Source: Candidatus Flexicrinis proximus (GTDB lineage Bacteria; Chloroflexota; Anaerolineae; Aggregatilineales; Phototrophicaceae). From it: DNA of 64,000 nt. Below the pieces are notes generated by a model. That model did no database searches and was not told the origin of the DNA. It saw nothing but the letters and a program-made list of their open reading frames with translations. Made by a program: the position numbers and the translations under genes. The stretch is from assembly GCA_016712885.1 (NCBI GenBank), contig JADJQF010000002.1, forward strand, positions 310,001 through 374,000, written 5' to 3'. Position 1 is the stretch's first letter; each line of letters opens with the position of its first letter. Shown one piece after another: positions 41,201-48,979 of the stretch.

Positions 41201-44068
41201 GAACTCGTCACGGTTCGCGGTAAAGTCATAGCTTGGATTGGGGGCCATTGCGGTCCATACCCAATCCGAATCGTCAACGATTGGATTTGAGCCGACCGGC
41301 CCAAAACCAAGCTGCGCGGATACCCCAGCTACTGGCGTGGTTTGGACGTCCGTTACACCGCCAATATAGAGCTGAGCGTAGACATTGTCCGTGGGCGATT
41401 CGGTGCTGATGGTGTGGTTCAGAAACGATGGATACTGGACATTCCGATATGCCGTAGCGAGGTCGTACTGCGTCTGCGCGCTGTCCTCATTGGACGGAGC
41501 ACTCAGCAGGCCGTTTACATCGTCCCTGGATCTAACCAGGTAATAGTAGACCGTACCCGGAGCGGCGGTCGTGTCGCTGAAGGTTGTCGTCACGACGTTA
41601 CTCAGCAGGCTGTAACCACCCCCGGAGAGCAAACTGCGATAGACGTTATAGCTGTCGGCTCCGGTCGCGCTGCCCCACGAGAGATCGATGTTTAGCCCGT
41701 TGACCGTGGCGCTCAGAGCGGACGGCGCAGAGGGCGCAATCGGCAGTGCTGTCGTCGGAACCAGGATCGCCCCCTGGTTTGCCCCGACGAATGCCTGCAG
41801 CGTCCCTGAGCCATCAACCGTAAATGCTTCCAGTCCCGGCGTTGTGGCATCGTCAAACACGGTGCCGATAGCTACTTTCCCCAGAAGGTTAACAGCTAGC
41901 GTGGCGGATGCCCCTCGGTTGACCAGTACCACGACAGAGTCCGAACCATCTGCGACCTGACGCAGGTAGCCCAGGTGATTATTGGCATCGTCAATCAGCA
42001 GGAACTCGATGTCGCCTGTCCTCAGCGCGGCATGGGCATTGCGCGTATCCGCGAGCAGTTTGTAGTAGGCGAAATTGGCATCCTGGGTTGCCTGGACCTG
42101 AAGATGCGCGTAATACGGAACGCCGGTCTCGTCAAGCCATGGATAAGGCATGCGGTTATACGGATCGTCCTGCCACGTAGAGCCATCAAAGGTCGATGGG
42201 CCAACCAGACCGATTTCGTCGCCATAGTAGACTTGCGGGGCACCCGGCAGAGTAAACTGCATGAGCGCAACGCCGTGCAGGCGCTGAAGTGCGTCTGTCC
42301 AGTCATGAGAAGGACTGATGGGATAGCGAAAACCCGCAGAAGGAGACGCGGGATGTCCGTGATCGAGCAGCCACAACGCCCGCTGCGTATCATGGCTGCC
42401 GAGCAGGTTCATCATGGCCGCGAAAGCTTCCGGCGAATAGCGCTCCTTCAGGTTCAGATAGCGCTCGACAAACTGAGACGGCTCGTATGGGCTGAGCAGT
42501 CCGGCAGACGAGCCGCTATTGAAGTCGTTTTCAGCGTTCAATGCAGTATCGCGCCACAAGCTGAGCAGAGCGGCGGACTGTTGGTAGTTCATCGTAGCAT
42601 CCCACTCGCCGGGATTGCTCGATATCACTGCGCCCTGTTCGCCTCCGGATGTCCAGTTGACAGACACCCCCCACTCTTCTCCGACGATATAGGCGTCGGG
42701 ATTCGCCGAATGGACGGCTGCTCTGAAATTCTCCCAATAGTCGTTCCCACTGTCGAACATGCCGTGGTCGATCTCAGGGGCGACATCGAGCCGCCAACCA
42801 TCCACTCCGGCCTGAACCCAGTACTTTGCGATCGCTTCGGTTTTGCCCGACGGGTGCGTAATTCCGGCGCCCCAGATCGCATCGCGGGCAGCTGTTCCGT
42901 TGTTTTCTAGTACAGCCAGGCTGTCAAAGATGCCAAACCAGTATGGATAGTCGCGGTTATCCGAACAGGTTGGAGACACGGTATCGTTAAAGAACTGGAA
43001 CATACTCACATACGGACTGGCGAGGCTCTCGCAGGCGCCAATGCTGCCGTGGAGGCTATAGCGGTCGAAATACGGGCTCATAGACGAGGCGTGATTGAAG
43101 ACGCCGTCAAGCACGACCTCGATCCCTTCGGCATGTGCGGCTGTAATCAAACTGAAGAACGCCGCATCGCCGCCGAAATTGTCGTCAACCACACTAAAGT
43201 CGGATGTGTCGTACTTATGATTCGAAGGCGACTCGAAAATCGGATTGAGGTATAGCGCCGTGATACCGAGGTCCTTGAGATATGGGAGCTTGTCCTGAAG
43301 TCCCTGCAGGTCGCCACCGTAAAAGTTCTGACTGTATTTCAGAGTGCAGGGCGAAGCGACTTCGCGCGGGTCACATAGGATCGTGTTCCAGTCCGCCGAA
43401 TTTGACCGGACAATCGAGCTCCCCGCCTCACCGTAGAAGAATTCCCCTGCCGGATTGTTGTTTGCGGCACTGCCATCACTGAAACGATCGACGAATACCT
43501 GGTAGAAGATCGCGTTTTTGACCCAGCCCGGCGTAGAGAAATCAGGATCGTAGACGGTCAGCGCCCAACTGCGATCCGGTGAAGTATTGTCAATCCCTCC
43601 GTCATACATCTGACCAACGCCGCCCCAAAAGCGGTCGTCGTCCTCGTAGAAGTCCACGTCGATGCCGTCGATGAGGATGAACCGGTAGTACAGAATATTG
43701 GCAGTTGTGCCGGTGTTCAGCGTAATCGACCACCAGTCATAGGTGCCGTTTGACGCTACCTTCGACATGTTCAGGATCGAACCCGCACCCATGGCAGTGT
43801 TCCACGTGCGGACTTGCGCGAGAGTGAGGTCACTTGCAGCAGTCCTGAGGCGAAGCGTTACGTCCGTGTTGGCGGGCGCGGAGCCGCCCGGTGTTCGGTA
43901 GAGCGGGTCACGGCTGTCGTGGTAGTTGTCGGCCCACCAGACTTCGCCGTCAACTGCCGCCGCGTGACTGATAGTTGAAGGCTGCAGCACAAGTAATGCA
44001 GTTGTGAGCAGCAGCATGACCCACGAGCCCGGCCTTCTGAAAGAGAATACACTAAACGGATTCAACAT
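38288..44068 (-). CDS. Secreted multidomain GH13 amylase/pullulanase, 1,926 residues
   Basis: Signal peptide (about 1-36, ending SHAAA), an N-terminal beta domain (about 37-170), then a GH13 barrel beginning FYQVFVDRFSDG. Catalytic motifs: DGVFNH (Asp321, His326), GWRLDVAPE (nucleophile Asp428), VGEEWG (acid/base Glu464) and GSHDTQR (Asp560). After the barrel come an amylase C-terminal beta domain (to about 755), two fibronectin III domains (about 775 and 1,020), three repeats of a starch-binding-like domain plus SbsA/Big_5-like Ig domain (about 1,119-1,735), and a C-terminal jelly-roll domain starting LLDNGGFEESD. It should act outside the cell on alpha-glucans such as starch or pullulan. 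No transporter is adjacent. It is the longest gene in the window and probably monocistronic. Confidence 0.93.
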   Translation of the reverse strand: MLNPFSVFSFRRPGSWVMLLLTTALLVLQPSTISHAAAVDGEVWWADNYHDSRDPLYRTPGGSAPANTDVTLRLRTAASDLTLAQVRTWNTAMGAGSILNMSKVASNGTYDWWSITLNTGTTANILYYRFILIDGIDVDFYEDDDRFWGGVGQMYDGGIDNTSPDRSWALTVYDPDFSTPGWVKNAIFYQVFVDRFSDGSAANNNPAGEFFYGEAGSSIVRSNSADWNTILCDPREVASPCTLKYSQNFYGGDLQGLQDKLPYLKDLGITALYLNPIFESPSNHKYDTSDFSVVDDNFGGDAAFFSLITAAHAEGIEVVLDGVFNHASSMSPYFDRYSLHGSIGACESLASPYVSMFQFFNDTVSPTCSDNRDYPYWFGIFDSLAVLENNGTAARDAIWGAGITHPSGKTEAIAKYWVQAGVDGWRLDVAPEIDHGMFDSGNDYWENFRAAVHSANPDAYIVGEEWGVSVNWTSGGEQGAVISSNPGEWDATMNYQQSAALLSLWRDTALNAENDFNSGSSAGLLSPYEPSQFVERYLNLKERYSPEAFAAMMNLLGSHDTQRALWLLDHGHPASPSAGFRYPISPSHDWTDALQRLHGVALMQFTLPGAPQVYYGDEIGLVGPSTFDGSTWQDDPYNRMPYPWLDETGVPYYAHLQVQATQDANFAYYKLLADTRNAHAALRTGDIEFLLIDDANNHLGYLRQVADGSDSVVVLVNRGASATLAVNLLGKVAIGTVFDDATTPGLEAFTVDGSGTLQAFVGANQGAILVPTTALPIAPSAPSALSATVNGLNIDLSWGSATGADSYNVYRSLLSGGGYSLLSNVVTTTFSDTTAAPGTVYYYLVRSRDDVNGLLSAPSNEDSAQTQYDLATAYRNVQYPSFLNHTISTESPTDNVYAQLYIGGVTDVQTTPVAGVSAQLGFGPVGSNPIVDDSDWVWTAMAPNPSYDFTANRDEFQGAMLPGAVGAFVYTVRYSADGGVSWYFATDYSEGSEDSVNCPDTDTVPSAPMASCTLNVVASSDSTPPGAPTLAKDFDTSSEVSISWSGATDNVAVGRYRVYRSENAGVDYDLIAELDDAVQSYVDADIAGGASYLYVVTTVDTSYNESVDSNAVTAVAENSPVDVTFTVTVPDFTTSASAIQVIGGAPELTNWGLGVDMSPTANPFEFEVTIEFSEGDSFEFKYRRDGTWSKVEKELNGYTEIVNRAFTVGHAEDGPFSISSTVLNWSDVLVTATDPEGDSSAVPVDSDIAVRFNKTINTSSTFGISDEFGNPVSGTFEVVNTSPPTLTLNPAANLCQDNTYSVNVAGLASATGDGSQLEPYNFNFTTAGNPVDVTFRVTVPGFTPAGDVVYLSGNDPALGNNSPSSGVPLTFDEGEGVWTATVALKECQPVTVFAHRGSASTVETDSAAGTAITTHSLTVSDSGSNAMSVDLTVGHWLDPIVVSVSPPDGSTGVPISTAVDVQFSKSVNSGTEFTVEDTGSNLVSGAFSYSAATRTVSFTPTAPLAFATTYTVSVSGVVGGDASIQEDASVTDFATTPRTVDVTWTLTVPTFTPAGTIYISGNHPVLGSGVLDAVAMTNSGPGEFTFTGSVLESTAIAYTYSRGNANTQAALPDGETLFTSNLTVDGQGDFAQTVSDAVDNWIDPIVVTTLPADNAAMQAVDTAVSVTFSKPINSGSTFTVTDSDSAVKTGSFSYAALTHTLTFTPSPEFRFADTITVVVTGIAGAVTGTQVDPVSFDFKTEYLELLDNGGFEESDVRGLTPWIVTNGTGDKVLCNPRPVAVPVVSGVCAFRFKGSVTEASVLSQVVNVTGVPFVLGDEVILGAYHSNLTVSKIKTILEIRYADAETALIKLKGIPTSGYQYFASPTVVLDSANVTRIRVKFKHTSTTGKAWIDDVTLMLRQGDARAIPESNQPSPLPGIAGGWRGN
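38850..40715 (-). repeat. Threefold internal protein repeat in the amylase
   Basis: Three units of about 205-210 residues, starting near residues 1,119, 1,329 and 1,539. Each opens with VDVTFTVTVPDF, VDVTFRVTVPGF or VDVTWTLTVPTF and continues with a short SGN(D/H)P(A/V)LG-type loop in units two and three. Each then passes into an Ig-like half with DPIVVS(V/T) and VSVTFSKPIN or VDVQFSKSVN. The repeats are diverged at protein level, so they look ancient rather than recently amplified. Confidence 0.75.
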
Positions 44069-44127
44069 CTGAACAGCTCCAATATCCGGCAGGAGTCCAC
44101 CGCTTAAGAAGAATTACAATTGAAGGG

Positions 44128-44155
44128 ATTATAGTATTCTCTTGCTACAACACAA
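44128..44155 (-). promoter_or_regulatory. Probable promoter of the amylase gene
   Basis: On the minus strand TTGTGT (44150-44155) is followed after 16 bases by a perfect TATAAT (44128-44133), 60 bases upstream of the amylase start. The 166-base gap between the amylase and the GT4 gene holds nothing else recognised. Confidence 0.5.
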
Positions 44156-44234
44156 CGTCCGGCTGAGGCCGCGCGACTCCTTAGCCCGATTTCGGGAGGC
44201 GGATTTTGCGACCATACCGTGCTGGTGAGTCTGA

Positions 44235-45359
44235 CTATTTCTGAGCAACTACTTCGGCGGAAAGCAGCTTGCGGTACAAACTGACAGTCGCTTCAGCGAC
44301 CGCTTTGTGTGTGAAAAGATGTTCAGCCCGTAGACGTCCGGCCGCAGCACTGCGGGCATAGAGTTCGAGATCATGGCGTAACCGTAAAAACGCGTGAGCT
44401 AGCGCAACTGGATCGCCCTCGGGCACGATCAGTCCGGTATCGCCGACGATCGCTGGTATCGCACCACTGTCAGAGCCGACAACCGGAACTCCGCTGCACA
44501 TTGCTTCGACCAACACGCGGCCAAACTGCTCTTTCCAGTTCGGTCGTGTGAGTGACGGCAAAGCGAGTACGTCTATCTGATGATACAGGGACGGCATCTG
44601 CATAGACGGTACCTGATCGAGAAACACGACTCGCTTTTCGATGCCTAGCGACTCCGCGCAGGCTGCCAGCTCGGCCCGCAATGGGCCACCCCCGAGCAGC
44701 AGCAGTTGCCACTCGCCGTCCAGGTCCGCCATTGCCTTCAGTAAGAGCGTAACACCTTTTTCCTCAACCAGCCGGCCAAAGTAACCCACGGTAAATGGTC
44801 GTGGCGCATGGGGTGCGGGCTGAAACAGCTCAGGATCGGTACCGAACTGAGGGATGACATCGATCTGCTCACGGAAGCCTTTGGCACGCCAGACCTCGGC
44901 GGCGCTTTGGGTTCCAGCAATCAAGGTACTTGCCCCCCCCAGAACCCACCGTTCGCCCCAACTAAACGGCGGGGGGTAGCGCCTGAGTATATTCTGCCAG
45001 CTGAATACCACCGTCTTTGCCCGCGCCCGCCTGGCGTGAAAATACGCCTGCCATGCCGCAGCGTTATAAGGTTCTTCGTCGATATGAACAATTTGCGGGG
45101 CAGCTTCACGGAACAGGCGGCCAAGCCCTGCGTAAGTGTGCAAGTGAAAACTACCGTTCAAACGAATGGGCAGGATTTCCAACCGGTATCCTTGCGTGTA
45201 GACTCGCTCCAAGTGCTGCTCACCGCGTTCGTCGCGCCATGAAGGAGGAACAACCACCGTCAGATCCACTCCCAGACGAGCGATGTCCTCAAGTTTGCGC
45301 TGGTATATGCCCACAACAGCGGCCTTGGAAATCATTAGTACACGTGGTGAACCAGTCAC
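44235..45359 (-). CDS. Glycosyltransferase group 1 (GT4)
   Basis: 374 residues of GT-B fold. The donor-binding C-terminal half has TVGYFGRLVEEKGVTLLLKAM and FGRVLVEAMCSGVPVVGSDSGAIPAIVGDTGLIV, the standard GT4 signature. The N-terminal half reads VLMISKAAVVGIYQRKLEDIARLGVDLTVVVP, typical of retaining sugar transferases acting on lipid or polysaccharide acceptors in the cytoplasm. The sugar is unknown. It starts seven bases after the biotin carboxylase stop and is the last gene of a three-gene minus-strand run. Confidence 0.88.
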   Translation of the reverse strand: MTGSPRVLMISKAAVVGIYQRKLEDIARLGVDLTVVVPPSWRDERGEQHLERVYTQGYRLEILPIRLNGSFHLHTYAGLGRLFREAAPQIVHIDEEPYNAAAWQAYFHARRARAKTVVFSWQNILRRYPPPFSWGERWVLGGASTLIAGTQSAAEVWRAKGFREQIDVIPQFGTDPELFQPAPHAPRPFTVGYFGRLVEEKGVTLLLKAMADLDGEWQLLLLGGGPLRAELAACAESLGIEKRVVFLDQVPSMQMPSLYHQIDVLALPSLTRPNWKEQFGRVLVEAMCSGVPVVGSDSGAIPAIVGDTGLIVPEGDPVALAHAFLRLRHDLELYARSAAAGRLRAEHLFTHKAVAEATVSLYRKLLSAEVVAQK

Positions 45360-45366
45360 TGTTCCC

Positions 45367-46863
45367 TCATGACCACAGGCGGAAACCGTCTGCTCGGTTC
45401 CACGGGCTAAAGGGGTCGGAGTCGCTTCTCACAGTGCCTGCAGCGCTTTGGTGACGGGACGACTCCGATAAAGCGAGTGCAATCAGTGCCATTGGATCGA
45501 CATCCTCGGCCTGAGGGAGCAGCTCCGTCAAATGGTTGTCGACAAACGTAGTGTCCACCTTGCCTTCAGCGAATGCAGGGTGGTCGAGCAGCTTGAGTAG
45601 AAATGGGATGTTCGTCGAGACACCCAGAACGACGGTTTGACGGAGCGCGCCAATCATTCTGTTTACAGCGGCCGCGCGGGTTGGGCCAGAAGTGATGACC
45701 TTTGCGATCATTGGGTCGTAGTGAATCGTGACGCAGTCGCCCGTCTTAATCCCGCTGTCCACCCGTATCCCCGGGCCATCCGGGGCAACAAACTTCAAAA
45801 CCGTTCCGGTTGCTGGGAGGAAGTTGTTACCCGGGTCTTCCGCGTACACTCTGCACTCAAGCGCGTGACCTCGCTGAGAGAGATCGCCTTGTGTGAACGG
45901 AATGGCTTCGCCCCCCGCAATTCGAAGCTGTAGCTGCACCAGGTCCTGACCAGTAACCAGTTCTGTGACGGGATGTTCAACCTGCAGCCGCGTATTCATC
46001 TCCAGGAAGTAAAACTCGCCCTGGGGCGTTGCGATAAACTCGACCGTTCCGGCGTTCACATAGCCGACTGCTTCAGCAGCAGCAACCCCTGCCCGGCCAA
46101 TGGCAGCCCGTTGGTCCGCTGTGAGAAGCGGCGATGGGGACTCTTCGATGACTTTCTGATGGCGTCGCTGCGCGCTGCATTCACGCTCAAACAGATGCAC
46201 CGTATTTCCATGCTGGTCTGCCAGGACCTGCACTTCGATATGCCGGCCCGCCTCGATATACCGTTCCAGAAACACGCGCGGATCGCTAAACGATTTCAGC
46301 GCCTCCCGGCGCGCCGAGACCAGCGCTGGGACTAAGTCTTCTGGACTTCGTACGACGCGAATACCTTTGCCGCCGCCGCCGCCCGCGGCCTTGACCATAA
46401 TCGGATAGCCGATACGCGCCGCTTCGGCCGTGAATTCGACATCGCTCGCCTCTGTCGCCTGAAACCCCGGGACAAGCGGCACACCCGCCTGCTCCATGAT
46501 CTCGCGCGCAGCGGTCTTGACGCCCATCTTCTGGATTGCATCAGGGGGCGGTCCTACCCACACCAGGCCCGAGTCGATGACGGCTTGCGCGAAGTCCGCG
46601 TTTTCGCTCAAAAATCCATAGCCTGGATGAACACAATCCGCACCGGTCCGCAGGGCCGCAGCGATCAGTTTCTCACCCATGAGATAACTTGACGAAGGAG
46701 CGGGTCCGCCAATGCCGACAGCTTCATCGGCCATCCGGACATGACGCGCGTTTGCGTCGGCGTCGGAATAAACGGCCACCGTCGCGATGCCCAAATCGCG
46801 GCAAGCGCGAATAATCCGCACCGCGATTTCTCCCCGGTTAGCGATCAGGCACTTTTTCAGCAT
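45367..46863 (-). CDS. Biotin carboxylase subunit, C-terminally truncated acyl-CoA carboxylase type
   Basis: 498 residues. The start MLKKCLIANRGEIAVRIIRACRDLGI and ATP-grasp stretches PIMVKAAGGGGGKGIRVV, FYFLEMNTRLQVEHPVTE and HALECRVYAEDP are all classical. It carboxylates biotin using ATP and bicarbonate. The last 45 residues differ from AccC: they end DPFSPWNRADGFRLWS, the sequence found in methylcrotonyl/acyl-CoA carboxylase alpha subunits just before their biotin-carrier part. The frame stops there, so the BT and BCCP domains are absent. It may use a separate carrier protein encoded elsewhere. It lies between an aldo/keto reductase (six bases upstream) and a GT4 gene. Confidence 0.88.
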   Translation of the reverse strand: MLKKCLIANRGEIAVRIIRACRDLGIATVAVYSDADANARHVRMADEAVGIGGPAPSSSYLMGEKLIAAALRTGADCVHPGYGFLSENADFAQAVIDSGLVWVGPPPDAIQKMGVKTAAREIMEQAGVPLVPGFQATEASDVEFTAEAARIGYPIMVKAAGGGGGKGIRVVRSPEDLVPALVSARREALKSFSDPRVFLERYIEAGRHIEVQVLADQHGNTVHLFERECSAQRRHQKVIEESPSPLLTADQRAAIGRAGVAAAEAVGYVNAGTVEFIATPQGEFYFLEMNTRLQVEHPVTELVTGQDLVQLQLRIAGGEAIPFTQGDLSQRGHALECRVYAEDPGNNFLPATGTVLKFVAPDGPGIRVDSGIKTGDCVTIHYDPMIAKVITSGPTRAAAVNRMIGALRQTVVLGVSTNIPFLLKLLDHPAFAEGKVDTTFVDNHLTELLPQAEDVDPMALIALALSESSRHQSAAGTVRSDSDPFSPWNRADGFRLWS

Positions 46864-46869
46864 AATGAG

Positions 46870-47847
46870 CTAGTTGTGTCTTCTGCGCTGCGGCTTGTTC
46901 TGAAGGATGTCTTCGATCTTCGCGTCAATGTCAGGCGTAATTTCTACGTCCAGGGCTTTCAAGTTTTCATGGACCTGCGCCGGTTTGGTTGCGCCGGTGA
47001 TAACACTAGAAACGACCCGATTCCTCAGAGCCCAGGCCAGAGCGAGCGCCGAGGGAGTCGTGTCCATCTCGCCTGCCAGCGCGGTGAGTTTTCGCACTCG
47101 CTCGATTCGTCCCGTCTCCAACTGCCGCGCGAACCAGTTCTGATCGACTGATTTGGCACGACTGTCCTCGGGGATACCGTCGTTATACTTGCCGGTTAGT
47201 ACGCCCTGCGCCAGAGGGCTCCATACCACGAGGCCGATACCATGGCGTGCGCAGGTGTCTTCGACATCGCCTTCAACCTGCTCGCGTTCGAGCATATTGT
47301 ACTGCGGCTGCTCGCTGACCGGAGCATAGCTACCAGTTGCTCTTGCGATGCCGACTGCTTCCTCGAGTTGTGATGCAGACCACATACTCGTTCCCCAATA
47401 GAGGATCTTTCCCTGGGCAACAAGATCACTGAGCGCCCGTACCGTCTCTTCAGTCTCACTCTGATCATCATACCGGTGACAAAAGAAAAGATCGATATAG
47501 TCGACATCAAAACGCTTGAGCGACTTATTGACGGATTCAACGATGTGTTTGCGACTGAGGCCGCGATCATTGGCGTCCTGGCTCATCGGCCAATACGCCT
47601 TTGTACTGATGACCAGCTTTGTACGGTCGTAGTCCTTCACGACTTGACCAACAACTTTTTCAGCCTCGCCATACGCGTATATATCCGCGACATCGATGAA
47701 GTTGATGCCGCTTTCTACCGCTGTACGCAAGCACGCCGCCGCCTGATCGAACTCGAGGCGGTTGCTGCCATAGGTCAGCCATGCGCCGATACTGATAGCG
47801 CTTACCTTGATACCTGCGCGGCCAAGCCGACGATACTGCATTGTCAT
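46870..47847 (-). CDS. Aldo/keto reductase (potassium-channel-beta-like)
   Basis: 325 residues, TIM barrel. FIDVADIYAYGEAEKVVGQVV holds the catalytic Asp and Tyr, VISTKAYWP the Lys and DLFFCHRYD the His of the tetrad. The end NVLALALAWALRN-like stretch (ALALAWALRNRVVSSVITGAT) binds NADPH. The KCAB-type subgroup (YMQYRRLGRAGIKVS start and 325-residue length) reduces aldehydes and ketones in the cytoplasm. It is the first gene of a minus-strand run with biotin carboxylase and GT4; no shared pathway is evident. Confidence 0.9.
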   Translation of the reverse strand: MTMQYRRLGRAGIKVSAISIGAWLTYGSNRLEFDQAAACLRTAVESGINFIDVADIYAYGEAEKVVGQVVKDYDRTKLVISTKAYWPMSQDANDRGLSRKHIVESVNKSLKRFDVDYIDLFFCHRYDDQSETEETVRALSDLVAQGKILYWGTSMWSASQLEEAVGIARATGSYAPVSEQPQYNMLEREQVEGDVEDTCARHGIGLVVWSPLAQGVLTGKYNDGIPEDSRAKSVDQNWFARQLETGRIERVRKLTALAGEMDTTPSALALAWALRNRVVSSVITGATKPAQVHENLKALDVEITPDIDAKIEDILQNKPQRRRHN

Positions 47848-47973
47848 ACCAACTGCCCTGTCTAGTCAGTCAAGTGAACAGAATTGAGTATACCTTACCG
47901 TTGAAATCGCACCGTAATGGGCTTATCAATTGTTATAGTATGTAGAAGAGCGTTTTAAGCTATAAGGAGGCAT

Positions 47974-48654
47974 GTGAGCCGAATTAAGATCGCACCATCG
48001 ATACTAGCCGCGGACTTCACCCGCCTCGGCCAACAACTGGCAGATGCAGAGAGTGCGGGAGCGGACTGGATTCATATCGATGTGATGGATGGCCGATTCG
48101 TGCCTAATATTTCATTTGGTCCACTGGTCGTTGAGGCTGCGCGGCGCACCACTACGCTCCCTCTCGATGTGCACCTGATGATTGTCGAGCCCGAGAAATA
48201 TGTCACTGAATTTGTCAGAGCCGGGGCTTCGCAAATCAGCGTACATGTTGAAGCATCCCCGCATTTACACCGCACACTGCAGGTCATTCGAGAGAGTGGC
48301 GTCAAGGCGGGCGTAGCGCTAAATCCGCATACGCCGGTCAGCGCGATCAGCGAAGTGCTGAACCTGATTGATACGGTGATCGTGATGTCGGTGAATCCGG
48401 GCTTTGGAGGCCAGACGCTGATTGAGTCCACACTGGCTAAGTTCCGCCAACTCAGGAATCTGGCGGCGGAAAGAGGGCTGGAATTCGAACTCGAAGCCGA
48501 TGGCGGAGTGAACGCTCAGACTGCATCAGTCGTCATCGCTGCAGGTGCTTCGGTGCTGATCGCCGGCAGCGCCGTATTTTCCGCGAAACATACGGTACGC
48601 GAAGGTATCGACCTGCTGCGGGCAGTGATAGGGGGACATCGTGGGGGGAAATGA
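47974..48654 (+). CDS. rpe: Ribulose-phosphate 3-epimerase
   Basis: 226 residues. Hallmarks: KIAPSILAADFTRLG, HIDVMDGRFVPNISFGP, LDVHLMIVEPEKY, VMSVNPGFGGQTLI and EADGGVNAQTA. It interconverts ribulose 5-phosphate and xylulose 5-phosphate in the pentose phosphate and Calvin pathways. The start is a GTG immediately overlapping an ATG that is followed by a stop (ATGTGA); the strong AAGGAGG lies only three bases before the GTG, an unusually tight spacing. A terminator follows at 48655. Confidence 0.95.
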   Translation: MSRIKIAPSILAADFTRLGQQLADAESAGADWIHIDVMDGRFVPNISFGPLVVEAARRTTTLPLDVHLMIVEPEKYVTEFVRAGASQISVHVEASPHLHRTLQVIRESGVKAGVALNPHTPVSAISEVLNLIDTVIVMSVNPGFGGQTLIESTLAKFRQLRNLAAERGLEFELEADGGVNAQTASVVIAAGASVLIAGSAVFSAKHTVREGIDLLRAVIGGHRGGK

Positions 48655-48678
48655 AAAAGCCGGTTATCCCGGCCTTTT
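48655..48678. terminator. Bidirectional intrinsic terminator between rpe and rpmB
   Basis: Stem GCCGG (48659-48663) with CCGGC (48669-48673), flanked by AAAA on the left and TTTT on the right, so it can serve convergent rpe and rpmB transcripts from either side. The loop is five bases. It starts right after the rpe stop. Confidence 0.75.
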
Positions 48679-48700
48679 CGAAGGATGTGCAAATGACGCT

Positions 48701-48883
48701 TTAGGCGTTCTTGGCCAGCGTCTTGATGCATTTGGTGCAAAGAGTCTTGCGGACAAAAACGCCGCCTTCCTTGATCTTTACAACCTGCAAATTGGGATTG
48801 AACTTCCGCCGCGTGGCCCGCATCGAGAAACTGCGGCTATTGCCAAACTGCGGTTTTTTACCACATGTCGCACAAATCGCCAT
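48701..48883 (-). CDS. rpmB: 50S ribosomal protein L28
   Basis: 60 residues from the ATG at 48883. The sequence starts MAICATCGKKPQFGNSRSFS and has RATRRKFNPNLQ, both standard L28. Two CxxC pairs (CATC and CTKC) mark the zinc-binding C+ type, suggesting normal zinc supply. A frame extending to 48931 would add 16 residues atypical of L28; no clear ribosome site is seen for either start. It is divergent from the FakA gene. Confidence 0.93.
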   Translation of the reverse strand: MAICATCGKKPQFGNSRSFSMRATRRKFNPNLQVVKIKEGGVFVRKTLCTKCIKTLAKNA

Positions 48884-48979
48884 AGGAGACAGCCCGTACT
48901 TTTGCCGAAATCGATCAGATGATGCTACCATAGCCCGAAATCCTATTCAAGACAGAGAAGTTGTCGTTCAGAGGATGAA

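Noticed and set aside
41975..42910. Plus-strand frame of 311 residues inside the amylase gene
   Set aside because: It is complementary to the well-supported GH13 catalytic region and has no recognisable motif.
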